DNA of 64,000 nucleotides from Pictodentalium vernedei (GCA_031216915.1 CM062296.1:665385838-665449837), one strand, 5' to 3'; shown: positions 34,337 to 46,380, counted from the stretch's first letter. Made by a program: numbers and translations. The notes: generated by a model from the letters alone, not told the origin.

Positions 34337-35564
34337 AAAATGAGCCCTGTTCAAGTAATTCCATATACTTAGCATGATTAGCAGGAAGACTATGCTAATT
34401 TGGATGTAACAAGTTCCCAATTTTTAAGGCTAGCCTGGACTAGGCCCCCAAAATTAGTATGGCGTATTTGAGAATGAGAGAATATACCCCACAAACATAT
34501 GCCATATACAATAAAACTCCAGCTGTATGCAGGATATAATTACAGACAAAACAGCTTCACTCATAGTTACATACTTATCAAACCAGGGGAGAGCTAAAAA
34601 AATCCCCCCCCCCCCACTTTTCTTTTGAAGGAATCTTCAAAAAGAAAGAGGGGAGCGCTCTGGAATCAGTAAAAGCGGTACCAAAAAATAATATAAATAT
34701 TCGTCGAATAGGCACTCGGGTATTAATTATTATTAATAAATGGTGCTTAACGCCACTTCTGAAGCTAAGGCTATAGCGACAATCCCGGTAATTAATATCG
34801 CCCACTAATAACATATACCGGAGTCGGCAAATGCAAATAGGTAAAAAACCGTTGAATATATAACATACACATGTCCAACAGAACCACAATGAACGATCTC
34901 TGGAGAGTGAACACACTTCCGAGGTAACCCACAGGCGACCCCATTCAGGCGTACAATAAATTCCAGTAACAACACTCCCCGATGTGTACTATCCGATATC
35001 TATGAAACTATAAACGTGCGAATATATGAGAGTGTAAAACAAGGTGTATTCGATTGGGTACCGACATTAATAGAAACCTGGATCTACAAATGGAAGTAGG
35101 TATGATTAACAGGCTCGACACAGACCGCCCCCGAAATAATTCATAATTTCTAAGGTCCATAACATACGATAATGCGTCTGCCTAATAAAACATTATTATG
35201 CGCGTGAGCATTGAAATCCTGCATGTAATCATCTGAATACAAGTTAACTGGCTAGGCAGCATCTGAGGTACCCAAAGACTAGCAATTTATTTATGATGAA
35301 TTATGTGCTCGTATATGACATATAGATGAACAACCACAGGAAACCAACCAACTAAAAAGTGGATGTGCCCATGAGGTCGCCATAGAACACGACCCAGCCA
35401 CCAATCCAGAAGTCATGAAATGCATGTAAGTAATTAAACTCATACAAGGCTTACGGGAAGAAGACTATGTCTTGCCCGGTAATCGCCTCTAAACACATTG
35501 GCATGGGAGGGGGGGGGGGGGGGGGGATTCAAAGTCATATCGAACCCTCCTCACCCGCATTACT
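34337..35564. other. DIRS-3 3' region, no recognisable coding sequence
   Basis: The recombinase would be expected here, but I find no HxxR or FYLR block. A C12 tract (34604-34615) and a G18 tract (35509-35526) occur. Short open frames do not resemble known proteins. Confidence 0.4.
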
Positions 35565-36290
35565 CTAATCGTTCTTGTGATAGTCATAAAATAATATAGG
35601 AACCGCAAAGGTTCCCTCACATCTAACCGACTCAATTATGCCACTATGGGCAGAGAAGGATGTGAAGAACAAAAACTTCCCCTGATAAAGAAGGTCTTCT
35701 CGTGGAGGAAGCTTCCGCGGAACGTCCTGTAACAGACACCTGAGAAGATTGATCCAAGGTTTCTGTGACGACAGAGGTGCTACTAGTAGGATTTCACAAC
35801 GAAACTGTCTGATCTTAAACATAATCTACTGAATCAACTGAATTGGAGTATACGCGTATCCTATCATTCATCCCCATGAGATCGGTAGAGTGTCTACTGC
35901 ATACGTTTGATGGTCTGGGCTTGGCAACACGAACGACGGTAACTGATTGTTCCGGTGCGTCGCAAACAGATCTATCATGGGGCGAGCCCACTGGTAGCAA
36001 ATCTGCCCAAATACTCGCTTGTTGATCATCCACTCCAATTGCAACAGGTGACCTTTCCGAGAGAGCAAGTCTGCTAGAACGTTCAGACGACCTGGTATAT
36101 GACGGATTGAAAGTTGAACAAGATGATTCATGACGTATAGGAAAATCTTCTCCGTTAGTTGGCGTAACGGAAATGAATGGGTGCCACCCTGGTTCCCGAT
36201 GTACGATACTACTGTCGAGTTGTCCGATCAAATCTGAACATGGACGTCCGTTATCATGTGAATCCAACATTGTAGCGCTAGCCATATTGA
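35565..36290 (-). pseudogene. DIRS-3 RNase H and linker, broken
   Basis: RHIPGRLNVLADLLSRKGHL (near 36100) is the last RNase H motif, preceded in another frame by the STVVSYIGNQG-type segment. After it come LFATHRNNQLPSFVLPSPD and ILLVAPLSSQKPWINLLR, matching the linker of DIRS-1. Frameshifts separate the blocks. Upstream the domain is cut at about 36290-36318, where a truncated hAT begins. Confidence 0.8.
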
Positions 36291-36317
36291 CATCATCTCT
36301 TTGTTGTTTATGTGTTT

Positions 36318-37630
36318 TTTTAGGGAGAAGTCAGGGGCCAGGAGGGAGAAGACAGTGGACATGAGGGTGCAATCAGAAAAAAACATAAAACGTATATGAC
36401 ATCATGACAAAATAAATGTACATAGAGGACACAATTGTGGAGAAAAAAATAAATAAAAGTTATACAAACATACATACACACACAAAACTAAGATGGTATA
36501 TAACAAAAATGTAGGTTAAAATCCCCCCCCCCCCCCCCCCTACAAAAAAACTGTGTCATTCATGGTTTCTGAATACCCTAACTCTTTCCCCAACAGTGAT
36601 GACTAGGGTTACTATGCAGTTGATTTTGTATTTGCCTCAATGCAGTGGATTTGAAATTTAGCATTACCCATGATGAGAGTGTTCTTCTCTGTAATAGAAG
36701 GTATATTCTTTTTAAAAATATATTTAAAGCATTTAAAATAAATTTCAAGTTCACATAAGAAGCTGGGTCATTCATGGTTTCTGAATGCCCTAACTGAATT
36801 GAAAAGCGTAGTTAAAAAAGTTTTTGATATCCTTCGTAAATTTAGCGTTTTTAACAATTTGAGTTAATTTATTTCTAAGGTGAATGACAAACTATTTCAG
36901 TTGTCTCCCTTCCCTACTGCACTGGGTAATAATACACTGTTCAGAAATGACAATTTCTGCCAACCATCTTACAATGATAAGTGCGATTGGTGCTATGAAG
37001 GCCTGCCATTCTTATCCATCCTAATATGTGTGTTTTCTATCGTAGCCTTATTACATGTAACCTCCTTCCAATACAAGTTTTCAAAGAAAAACATTCAATA
37101 CAAATTGCGGGGCGAATTTCAATGCAACCAATTTTTCAGTGGAACAGAGCGTAACCGTAAGCAATTTCAACGTTTTTATGGATGAACTGTCTCCTACACA
37201 TTTTTGTTTGTTTTGAAACGGTGGTTAACTTTAATAAATTCAAATTAACTTGATGCGTGTCTTGTGTGATTCATTGTTTTTGCTGGCACTTTGTTTTTAA
37301 ATAGCCATTTTTTGCTAGTTGCTATCAGTTGGGGCGAAGTGTTCGAACGACTACGCCATTACAATTCTTTTCAGAAATATAAAACTGGGCTAGTTTAGGA
37401 TATTTTCAGAGCCGTGTGACAGATTTTAACTGCAGCCGTGTTTACTTTTTTTGTGAATGCGGAAGCGGTTTATTTTGGAAATAAAACATAAGAAAATACA
37501 ATAAACTGACATGTCTCCCAAGGAAGTTTTGGAGGGCAGCTTGAATTTCGCCCCCCAATATAAGCCAAGCCAACTTGAGGAATGACAAGGCGACTTCTTC
37601 ACCCTAGTCGCCCATTCGGCTGACCTCTGC
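36318..37630. mobile_element. hAT transposon copy, left end missing
   Basis: From AGGGAGAAGTCAGGGGCCAG to CGGCTGACCTCTG it aligns with the complete element at 41005-42366, including TGTCATTCATGGTTTCTGAA and ACTGACATGTCTCCCAAGG. The left terminal repeat is absent and the DIRS-3 RT core next to it is absent too, so one deletion may have removed both. It contains a C18 tract (36523-36540). Confidence 0.75.
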
Positions 37631-37938
37631 ATAATTTCCATCCAGTTTTTCGCGAAGTTTGATAACCTTCCGCCAACTGGAAAGCAACAGAGGTCTAGAC
37701 CATCACCTGTACGACTTGTGAGGCTTGCAGGAGGAGAAACTACGTCTTCTCACAAAGAACCTCGTCCCGTCGGCCTGGGGGCATCTGACTTATAGTCTTG
37801 ATAAGACTTGCGCCCCTTTCCTGAGTCGCTATATTGACGACCTCCGGATTAACTGTAAGAGGGTTTGTTAGACCCTCGCGAGGAGCTCCCTTTCGATGAT
37901 TGGGAACTAGAACGACCTCGCCTACTCCGGCCAGCTGG
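37631..37938 (-). pseudogene. DIRS-3 gag end and RT start, fragment
   Basis: It aligns with DIRS-2 51715-52010: shared words are TTGATAACCTTC, AACTGG, GACCATCACCTGTA and CCCTCGCGAGGAG. The corresponding protein is the basic end of gag and the beginning of the RT domain. The hAT-like element at 37939 interrupts it. Confidence 0.65.
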
Positions 37939-40240
37939 CAGGCCTCAAAATAAGAGGCGAACGCTTGTACCGTTCGCCTATCAGTTACGTAGATTTGTTT
38001 TCAGGTGAAACGCTCGATCGGTTAACCAAAAATCGCGCCGATGGCCGACAAAGTTAGTTGTTACAGGATGAGAAAAGTGTTCAATGTTTTTCCTCCCACT
38101 GATTTAAAAGAAGCACTGCAGTGAACAAAACGAGAACAAAATGCTCATGGTTATCATACGTGTTTCAATCATTACTGTACTTGTGGGGGTATAAATCTAT
38201 AGTATTAGCGGTACTGAAGATCTGCAGTACCAACTCGCGGCGCCCTCTGGCTCTCGAAACAATTATTTATTTCGATTCTGAGAAAGACGATTGTCTGTTA
38301 CAGCTAAAGGGAGTTAACTGCTTTGTTAATACATTTACCACACGTGAGGTTTTAACTCTCGCACTGCGCGAATCTGAAAATAAATCTTCAATACAATAAA
38401 AAGGAGACATATTGAAAATCAAATGAGCTGTTGTTAATTATTTGCATTCCGTCCCTTTTTACCCTACCAATCCATGATAAAAAATTTCGAACACATTATG
38501 GAAACGTCTTTTATTCACCAATGCCGACTTCTTGTTTTCGTGCTAATTCCATTTGTATAAACAGCCAGCATGGTTGTGAACATGGGTTTTTCCAAATGAT
38601 TTCGAAGTTGTGGCACAAATAAAGTTTTAATTTGGAATTTTGGATTACATTCTCCGGATTCTGAAATGTAGGGGAAGGTAGATACGATTTACAATTATTT
38701 CTTTTCCAATGTTAATCAGAGACTGCCAATGCAACTCCCATGCCCTAAAGTTCAATGTATTCGTAATACAGACGTCCATCGACAGTATTTGACCCCATCC
38801 CCTCACAACTGCCCAACTCCCACTCCCAGTTTGAGACAAATGTGTTTGCGTTTCTGAAATAATAAGCCACACAGCAAAATAAACAGTTAAAATTCTTTAA
38901 TTTTCAATAGACAGAAAAATCATATAAAGCAAAGAACAACAAATGTTAATGCGTGACACGTGAATGTGCATGTGTAGGGGGGGGGGGGGGCATGTGTGTA
39001 TACCTGTTTTGTACATCGCCTGCCTTGGGTCCCTTGTGTCTAAACGCCAAACTAATTTGGGAGGAACTGTAGTTGGGTATGTCAGAAGCTTTGTCAGTAT
39101 TAATACTTTTAATGCAATGGTTAATCAATAGGTTTATGAAAAAAATCTAGGTAACCGATCAACAGGTTAAATATTGTCAAATGAGGCAACCTGCTGGAAG
39201 CAGACTTGGGGCCAAATGCAAATGCATTTGCATTTAAATGCATTTAAATGCGTGATTTCAAGTATTTGCATTTGCATTTGAATATTTTAGAATCAAGTAT
39301 TTGCATTTGTATTTGCATTTGAAAGAAAAAGTATTTGAAATTTCAAATTCTTTCCAAATACATTTCAAATACTTTTGTCTTAACTCCTTAAATTGAACTT
39401 TGCATTTGTTACACAACAGATTAATTATTCTAGTTTTACACAGTTGGCTGGAAAGAGAATTCCTTCTTGTTAATTAATTTGTTTGTCCAGTCTAAAGAAA
39501 TCTTGAACTTTGAAGATTATTGTGCTGATAAAGTGTGTTCATACAAACTGTGACTGGAGGCACAGCTTGGTGTAATAAATGACTATCCACTTAGTCTTTT
39601 GAATCAACTGAAGTAGCATATTTTTTTATCAGAATACAGCCTAGGGCATAACACAGGTGGAAAGTAGATTAAGGAACACTCATTCAACACTGGGTGAAAA
39701 ATTATACAGCACAGCTACAAGAGAAATTATATGCCAGGCAGAAGAAATTGAATATTATTTTCTGTAACTGAACAAACTGAATTTTTTGATCAGTCATCAA
39801 AAGACCATTCTAAGCTTTTGTTTTTTTTAGTGGGGATTATAGATTAGGACCCTTGTTATTACTCGTTTGTGTTGCTGAAATAAATTTATTATCTGATAGA
39901 ATTTAATTAATCCACAATGGCCGTGCTAGGGCAGAGATAGTAATACAAAAATGTTTAATAAACATTGAAAGAAAGATTTAGTTGATTTTTAGTTTTATTT
40001 TCTTTAACTTGTCAGAATGTATTTGAAAGTATTTGAAAAGTATTTGAATTGATTTTCAAATGCATTTGCATTTGAACAATTTCAGCTGCATTTGCATTTG
40101 AACAATTTCAGCTGCATTTGCATTTGTATTTGCATTTGAAAATTTGAAAAGTATTTGCATTTGCATTTAAATACTTTCCAAAGTATTTGACCCCATGTCT
40201 GGCTGGAAGGTTTATCAAAATCTTGTTATTTCGAGGCCTG
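37939..40240. mobile_element. hAT-like element, CAGGCCTC ends, 6-bp TSD AGCTGG, carrying a nested hAT
   Basis: The ends match the element at 25676 (CAGGCCTCAAAATA, TATTTCGAGGCCTG). The flanks AGCTGG (37933-37938 and 40241-40246) duplicate DIRS-3 gag sequence, and gag resumes on both sides. This copy has about 650 bp at 38210-38856 that the 25676 copy lacks, with no protein I recognise, and a G14 tract (38977-38990). The GCTGGAAG-flanked element at 39201 sits inside it. Confidence 0.85.
39201..40201. mobile_element. hAT-type MITE with 8-bp TSD and arrays of ATTTGCATTTG
   Basis: The 1001-bp element starts CAGACTTGGGGCCAAAT and ends TATTTGACCCCATGTCTG, imperfect terminal inverted repeats. GCTGGAAG is duplicated at 39193-39200 and 40202-40209. 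The related element at 25676 has a single GCTGGAAG at 26260-26267, the empty site. Both subterminal regions are packed with ATTTGCATTTG and GTATTTGAAA words, likely transposase-binding or internal repeats. No coding capacity is visible. Confidence 0.9.
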
Positions 40241-40524
40241 AGCTGGTGTATGTTGTTGAGATGCTGATCTCAGTAGCAGTGTGCTGGAAGCTTTTTTTGG
40301 TTGCTTGTTCATAGACTAATGAAAGCTTGTCATCAAACAGTGTGTGTCCGGAGACCGGAGAGACTCGGAGAGAGCTTTTCACCCTGTCATCAATAATTGA
40401 TGACGACGCAAGGGCTGCATCACGTCTAACCATCTACAAATTTGCCACTGAAGGGCGGAGTAGTAACTGGCATAAATGACTACCCTGGAAAGAACTCTTA
40501 GCGAAGAACTAACATCCTCATATT
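40241..40524 (-). pseudogene. DIRS-3 gag fragment between two insertions
   Basis: It aligns with DIRS-2 52060-52300: TAATGAAAGCTTGTCATCAA, GTGTGTCCGGAGACCGG and CTGGAAAGAACTCTTAG. The protein words include SGHTLFDDKLSLVYEQATK and SSLRVLSRVV. It is bounded by the hAT-like elements at 37939-40240 and 40525-42520. Confidence 0.75.
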
Positions 40525-42520
40525 CAGTGACCGTTGGGAGCGGGAGAGCAGGAGAGTGGAAATTCACTCTCCACTTTTAGATTTTACGAGAGTGAAAAAT
40601 TTTAGGAGAGTGATTTTTAAAATAATGCCTCGGGCCAATTCGCCCCCAGGTGGAATAACGAGGATTGGTGGTGATTGCTGTTGAGAAATCAGTAGGCCTA
40701 ATAACGCGCGATTTCCAAAATAATTGGTTTTATGACGTTTCAGCCTTGAGACGTTTCGGCCCTAAGAGGCCAAAACGTCTTAGAAATTGGGCCGAAACAT
40801 CTTCACATTCGGTAATTCTTTTTTAGATGTGATTGTGTGGAGGGGTTAAAGTATGCTATCGCCAGTATCGGCGCATTTCGTTTCTCTCTTCAAGCATCGT
40901 GAAAGCGAAACTCGATATGCACCCCTTCTCAGCAAACCTGTCGTCAGCGACCACCTGTCTTTAACGACCATTTTTGGCAAGTCCCAAGGGTGGTCGCTCA
41001 TGACCAGGGGTCAGCCTGGCAGCTGATTTTAGGGAGAAGTGACTTCTCCCTTCAGAGACTTTAGGGAGAAGTCAGAACCCAGGAGGGAGAAGTCAGTGGA
41101 CATGAAGGAGAAATCAGAAAAAAAAACATAAAACGTATATGACATCGTGACAAAATAAATGAACATAGAGGACACAATTGTGGAGAAAAAAATAAATAAA
41201 AGTTTATACAAACACACACAAAACTAAGTCAAGATGGTTACATAACAGAATGTAGGTTAAAATCCCCCACCCCACCCTACAAAAAACTGTGTCGTTCATG
41301 GTTTCTGAATACCCCCTAACTCTTTGCCTAACAGTGATGACTAAGGTTTCCGTGCAGTTGATTTTGTATTTGCCTCAACGATGTGGATTTGAAATTTAGT
41401 ATGACCCAAGGTGAGAGTGTTCTTCTCTGTAACAGAAGGTATATTCTTTTTAAAAAAATATTTAAAGTGTTTAAAATAAATTTCAAGTTCATATAAGAAG
41501 CTGGGTCATTCATGGTTTCTGAATACCCTAACTGAGTTGAAAAGCGTAGTTAAAAAAGTTTTCGATATCCTTCGTAAATTAAGCGTTATTAACAATTTGA
41601 GTTAATTAATTTCTTTGGTAAATGACAAAACATTTCAGTTGTCTCCCTTCCCTGCTGCGCTGGGTAAACTAATAATACACTGTTCAGAAAACTGACAATT
41701 TCTGCCAACCATCTTTCACTGACACGTGCGATTGGTGCTTTGAAGGTCTGCCATTCTTATCCATCCAAATACCTGTGATTTCTATTGTAGCCTTATTACA
41801 TTTAACCCCCTTCCAACAAACTTCACAAGTTTTCAAAGAAAAACATTCAATGCAAATTGCGGGGTGAATTTCAATGCAGCCAATTTTTCAGTGGAACAGA
41901 GCGTAACCGCAAGCAATTTCGATATGGACGAACTGTCTCCAATACATTTTTTTTGTTTTGAAACGGTGGTTAACTTTAATAAATTCTAATTAACTCGATG
42001 CGTGTCTTGTGTGATTCGTTGTTGTCTGGTACTTTGTTTTTAAATAGCCATTTTGTGCTGGTTGCTATCAGTTGGGGCGAATTGTTCGAACGACTACGCC
42101 ATTGCAATTCTTTTCAAAAATATAAAATTGGGCTAGTTTAGGCTATTTCATAGCCGTGTGACGGACTTTAACAGCAACCGTGTTTACTGTTTTTTGTGGA
42201 AGCGTGTGTTTTTAAAAAATAAAACATAAGAAAATACAGTAAACTGCCATGTCTCCCAAGGAAGTTTGGGAGGGCGACTTGAATTTCGCCCCCAATGTAA
42301 GCCAAGGCGACCTGAGGAATGACAAGGCGACTTCTTCGCCCAAGTCGCCCACTCGGCTGACCCCTGCTCATGACAGGTTCTTCTGTACTTTGCACTTCTC
42401 CGACGAAGGCTTTGAACACGACCAGAAGATAAACGTGCGCGACTAATTACTCGCGGTATACGAAAAAGCGGTGCGCGATGGTGCGCTGGCGCGATCGCTC
42501 ACCGTTCCCAACGGTCACTG
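40525..42520. mobile_element. Transposon with 15-bp TIR CAGTGACCGTTGGGA and 6-bp TSD, carrying a nested hAT
   Basis: CAGTGACCGTTGGGA at the left and TCCCAACGGTCACTG at the right are exact inverted repeats. CATATT flanks both (40519-40524, 42521-42526). DIRS-3 gag resumes on both sides as in DIRS-2 near 52290. Without the inner element it is about 630 bp, with no recognisable transposase. A CAG start and 6-bp duplication suggest a hAT-like element of the 6-bp class; the superfamily is uncertain. Confidence 0.85.
41005..42366. mobile_element. hAT-type transposon, CAGGGGTCAGCC ends, 8-bp TSD
   Basis: It starts CAGGGGTCAGCC and ends GGCTGACCCCTG. CTCATGAC is duplicated exactly at 40997-41004 and 42367-42374. 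Length is 1362 bp, with no transposase that I can recognise. Near each end there is an AGTCGCC/GGGAGAAGT-rich block. The incomplete sibling is at 36318-37630. It is inserted in the element at 40525. Confidence 0.9.
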
Positions 42521-42526
42521 CATATT

Positions 42527-44149
42527 CCTTTCCATTTAGACGCTGTGCCAGAGCCCTGGTGACATGATCTACATAGGACATAGCGCCCAGAAGAGCTCTA
42601 TTAGATGAAATAGAAGATTCCATCACATCCGAGCATAAATTGAATGATGTTGGCAAAGATATATCCAAATCCGCAGCCTGCTCATCCCGACGCAGAGGAT
42701 CTCTCTGAACATCTTCTCCAACTGTTTTAAAATAACGTGATCCAGGAAACGGTATTCTGATTGAAGATGCAGATAAGAAACCGCCTTTCTTATTCAAACT
42801 TGCTTGGTTGAATATGGCATTGTTAATGTGGCCGAAGGCCTCCGACACCTCCCAAGATTGTACCAGGAAGGAAAGAACATCATCTTTCCTTCGCACAACA
42901 TCTATGTCAAGAGACGACAGCAGTTTCTGCCTAGCAGATTCAGCTTGCTGATCAGGTGTAACAAGGTCAGGATAGTATTGATGAATAAAATTCATCGCAA
43001 CCATGTGTTGTTCTGAAAGGGAAGGGTAATCCTCCTCCTCCTCCCTTTCACCATCCGACTGATTCAGCTGAGAAGTTTTGTCAACAGTATCTGAATGTAC
43101 AGATGACCAGAGCGACCCAGCACTGTTCAACAGCACACCCCCGGAGTCTGCGGAAGGCTAGGCTTGCACTTGCTGGGAAGCTGCGATGAGCTGCGCAATT
43201 TGCGACAGCAAGTCCGTTACAGAGGCTTGAGGAGTAGCGGTCTTGTTGTTTCGCCGCTTGCTGCTCCAGGGACGGAGATCTGGACATAAATCTCTTCTCC
43301 GAACATTCCAATGAATGAAGCCTCAGATCACTAGCTGCCGGATGGGCCGACTTCACGGGTGAAGACTGGGCACGTCTTCACACAGCTGCCTGGATATCCT
43401 AAGTCGGGTAGCTAGTGTGCGGTCGTGTGTGCTTATCTGAAACTGAGGAAGAAGCCGTAACTGTAGCCGACCCCAGCTGCAGTTTAGACGGAGCGCCCCG
43501 AGCGGCGAGTGCGGACGTTAGCTCCAACTCAGGCAAGTTTCTCAAAACAACATTTGGCCCCAAATGTTGCTGGGTTAGAGAAGGCTCTCCCGCTCGCGGT
43601 CTTTCAGACCTCGCCGAACTTCCCGAAGAGAAACTTGCAGGCTTCTTCCCTTTTGCCGTCGTTGCTGGGTGAGCTTTAGTTTTTGAGGTGCGTGCTCTAC
43701 CCAATTCCACACTTTCTTCGACCGCAACAGACTTACCCGGTGTTACGGCTCCTACTGTTGGGTTGGCCACCTCACCGGTCGAACTGGCTCTTGGAATAAG
43801 AGGCCTTATTCCTTGTTTAATTTTCAGGAGCACCTTAGCAGCCAGTTCTGTTTTCTCATCAGAGAGCGACGACAGCAGCACACTTTGGATGGGTGTCACA
43901 ATACCATCACCATATTCTTGGTCCTCTGAAAAAGAAAACTGAAAAACTCGAATTATCCTGCAGTGACAGCTCCGGCATCAGAACTTCACCGCCGACGATG
44001 CACTGCGACACCAGTCTCCAACGTCTGTCATCCCAATGTACCCAAGTACGACAAGAATCTGTAGGAGTGCATCGACTACAGGCAAGACAACAAGCATGTA
44101 AATCCAAGGAAGACTTCCTCGCCTTGCATTTAGAGCAGTAAGCTTTCAT
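42527..44149 (-). pseudogene. DIRS-3 gag-like ORF1, N-terminal two thirds, broken
   Basis: The start is MKAYCSKCKARKSSLDLHAC at 44149, with CCLACSRC following, a cysteine-rich N-terminus almost identical to that of DIRS-2 at 53923. Later words such as LTQQHLGPNVVLRNLPELE, EEDYPSLSEQHMVAMNFI and GGFLSASSIRIPFPGSR match DIRS-2 in order. Several frameshifts and stops interrupt it. A zinc-binding Gag role is inferred from position and cysteines. The next part of gag continues at 40524. Confidence 0.82.
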
Positions 44150-44489
44150 AATTAATTACAATCCAAAACACAAAACAGAGTCGATAGCACTCCTACAAAT
44201 TCAACATCAAAACTAGAGAAACAGAATTTACTTCACCCAGTGAATTCAAGTCTGTGTGAAAAGGGTTAAAGTATCAGGAATAAACTATACAGAAAGATAA
44301 TTTATGGAGGCTTATTGTCAGGAGTAAAATATTTTTAAACAAATCAGAAATGGATTTTCGTTAATAGTATTTACAGATATTCATATTGGAATCAGAACAA
44401 TTTTTTATAAGAAACCAGAAAAGGCATATAAGTGACCAGCATTCAATGGGTTCGATACACGAATCAGAAATGGACATTTTTGGCTCTGC
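44150..44489. other. DIRS-3 leader upstream of gag
   Basis: AGCACTCCTACAAATTCAACATC here parallels AGTACTCCCACCAACTCCACAA in DIRS-2 (53947-53969; both quoted in part). The rest is AT-rich with no features. Confidence 0.5.
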
Positions 44490-46106
44490 CCACTAATCTG
44501 AGTGATGAAATAGGGGTCAGAAAATGTGATTTCCAGCAAATATAAAAATGCACTCAATGACCCCTAGGTGACCTCTGTGACCTTGACCCATATTTTGAAC
44601 CTCTATCGAGTGTCGACTCATTTATTGTGGGTCCCAGGTCTATGCATCATACCATGCTTGAGATTTGAGTGTGACCCACTTTCAAAAATGTTGACCATGC
44701 CCACTTTTTTGTGTAAAAAAATGCATGTATGAACTTTGGGAATGCATTAGGGGTCCAAAAAATGTGATTTTCTGCAATTCTGAAAAAAATGCACTCAATG
44801 ACCCCTATGTGACCTCCGTAACCTTGACCAATATTTTGAATCTCCATCAAGTGTCGACTCATTTGGTGTTAGTCCCAGGTCCATTCATAATACCATGCAG
44901 GAGATATGAACGTGACCCACTTTCAAAAATTTTGACCACGCCCACTTTTTTATGGCAAAATGCTTTTGTGTATGTCAGGAATGCTTTTGGGGGTCAAAAA
45001 ATGTAACTTCCAGCAATTATGAAAAATGCACTCAATGACCCCTAGGTGACCTCTGTGACCTTCACCCATATTTTGAATCTCCATCGAGTGTCGACTCATT
45101 TGGTGTTGGTCCCAGGTCCATACGTCATACCATGCTTGAGATATGAGCGTGACCCACTTTCAAAAATTTTGGCCACGCCCACTTTGTTACTTCAAAATGC
45201 ATGTACGGACACAGAAATGCTTTAGGAGGTCAAAAAATGTGATTTCCTGCAATTATGAAAAAATTGCGACATCGGCGCCATATCTGCGATGGATGGTGCA
45301 ATCTGCAAGTCCAAAAAATATTCTCAGGGGCAATTTACAGGTGATGGTGAAAAAAAAAACAAGAAAAATATTTGGAACAACATTTGCATCGGACATGGGC
45401 TAGACATGAATGAGATACACTTGCATATCAAATATGAAGTCATTCCACCAAGTAGTTTGAAAGTTATTCTTTTAGAAACGTGTTAGTCACAAAATTCTAA
45501 GTTCATCAAGGGCCATAACTCCAAGAAAAATATTTGGAACAACACATGCATTGAACAGTGGCTAGACATCAATAAGATACACTTACATGCCAAATATGAA
45601 GTCATTCCATCAAGTATTTCAAAAGTTATTGAGTTTTGAAACTCGTTGGTCACAGACAGACCGCCAGACCGACCCAGACTGACAGACAGACCGACATTCC
45701 CACTTATAGAGCTGCTAGTCGCAGCTAAAAGTGCACTTAATGACCCCTATGTGACTTCAGTGACCTTGACCCATATTTTGAATTTCAATCGAGTGTCGAC
45801 TCATTTGGTTTTGGTCCCAGGTCCATACGGCAATCCTCGCCTGAGATAAAGGTGTGACCCACTTTCAAAACACACCTAAAGCCCCAGGTATCTGAAAAAC
45901 AAAGGTGGCTGAGAACTTGTGACTGTCTATCAGCATGCCAAAAATCAACGAGATAGGACAAATCGTTTTCGAGTTATCGTGTGGACAAGGAAGCGCATAG
46001 AAGACAGAAGACAGGAGAATAAGAAAAAGAAAAAGAAGAAAAAGAAAAAAAAAAGAAAAAGAAACCGTACAAAAACAATAGTCTGTGTGTTTCACACAGA
46101 CTAAAT
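44490..46106 (+). mobile_element. Tandem-core element (about 245-bp units) with hairpin tail, interrupted by another
   Basis: Units at about 44545, 44790 and 45030 share ATGCACTCAATGACCCC, TGACCTTGACCCATATTTTG and CGAGTGTCGACTCATTTG. The element continues after 45728, has an A/G-rich tract (46020-46063) and ends in AAACAATAGTCTGTGTG/CACACAGACT, a tail hairpin similar to that of the repeat at 1-1086. A second element is inserted at 45266. It lies in the DIRS-3 leader. Confidence 0.65.
45266..45728 (+). mobile_element. Small element nested in the 44490 repeat
   Basis: The outer repeat reads AATTATGAAAAA before it and GTGCACTTAATGACCCC after it, and joins cleanly if it is removed. The inner element starts near TTGCGACATCGGCGCC, has two units around AGAAAAATATTTGGAACAAC, then a CAGACAGACCG stretch and the tail GCTGCTAGTCGCAGCTAAAA. 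Confidence 0.65.
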
Positions 46107-46380
46107 ACATGATAAGGATACATGAAAATAGCAATCAAATTAATTTCGAAACAATTATAAAAAAAAATTCGAAATTTTTTTGTTAAAAATACCTAAATTC
46201 CCAAAGGGAACATCATGCGCCCAAGGGCATCCCAATAGAGCCTAAGTGTGGACAAACGCCAATTATTTTGAGTTACACTACCGAAATCATAATCAATGTA
46301 TCCAAGAGTAATTCTAAAGTATTATAATACTAAATACTACATGTTAAGGGCATGGCCAAATGTAAACAACGTCAATAGAA

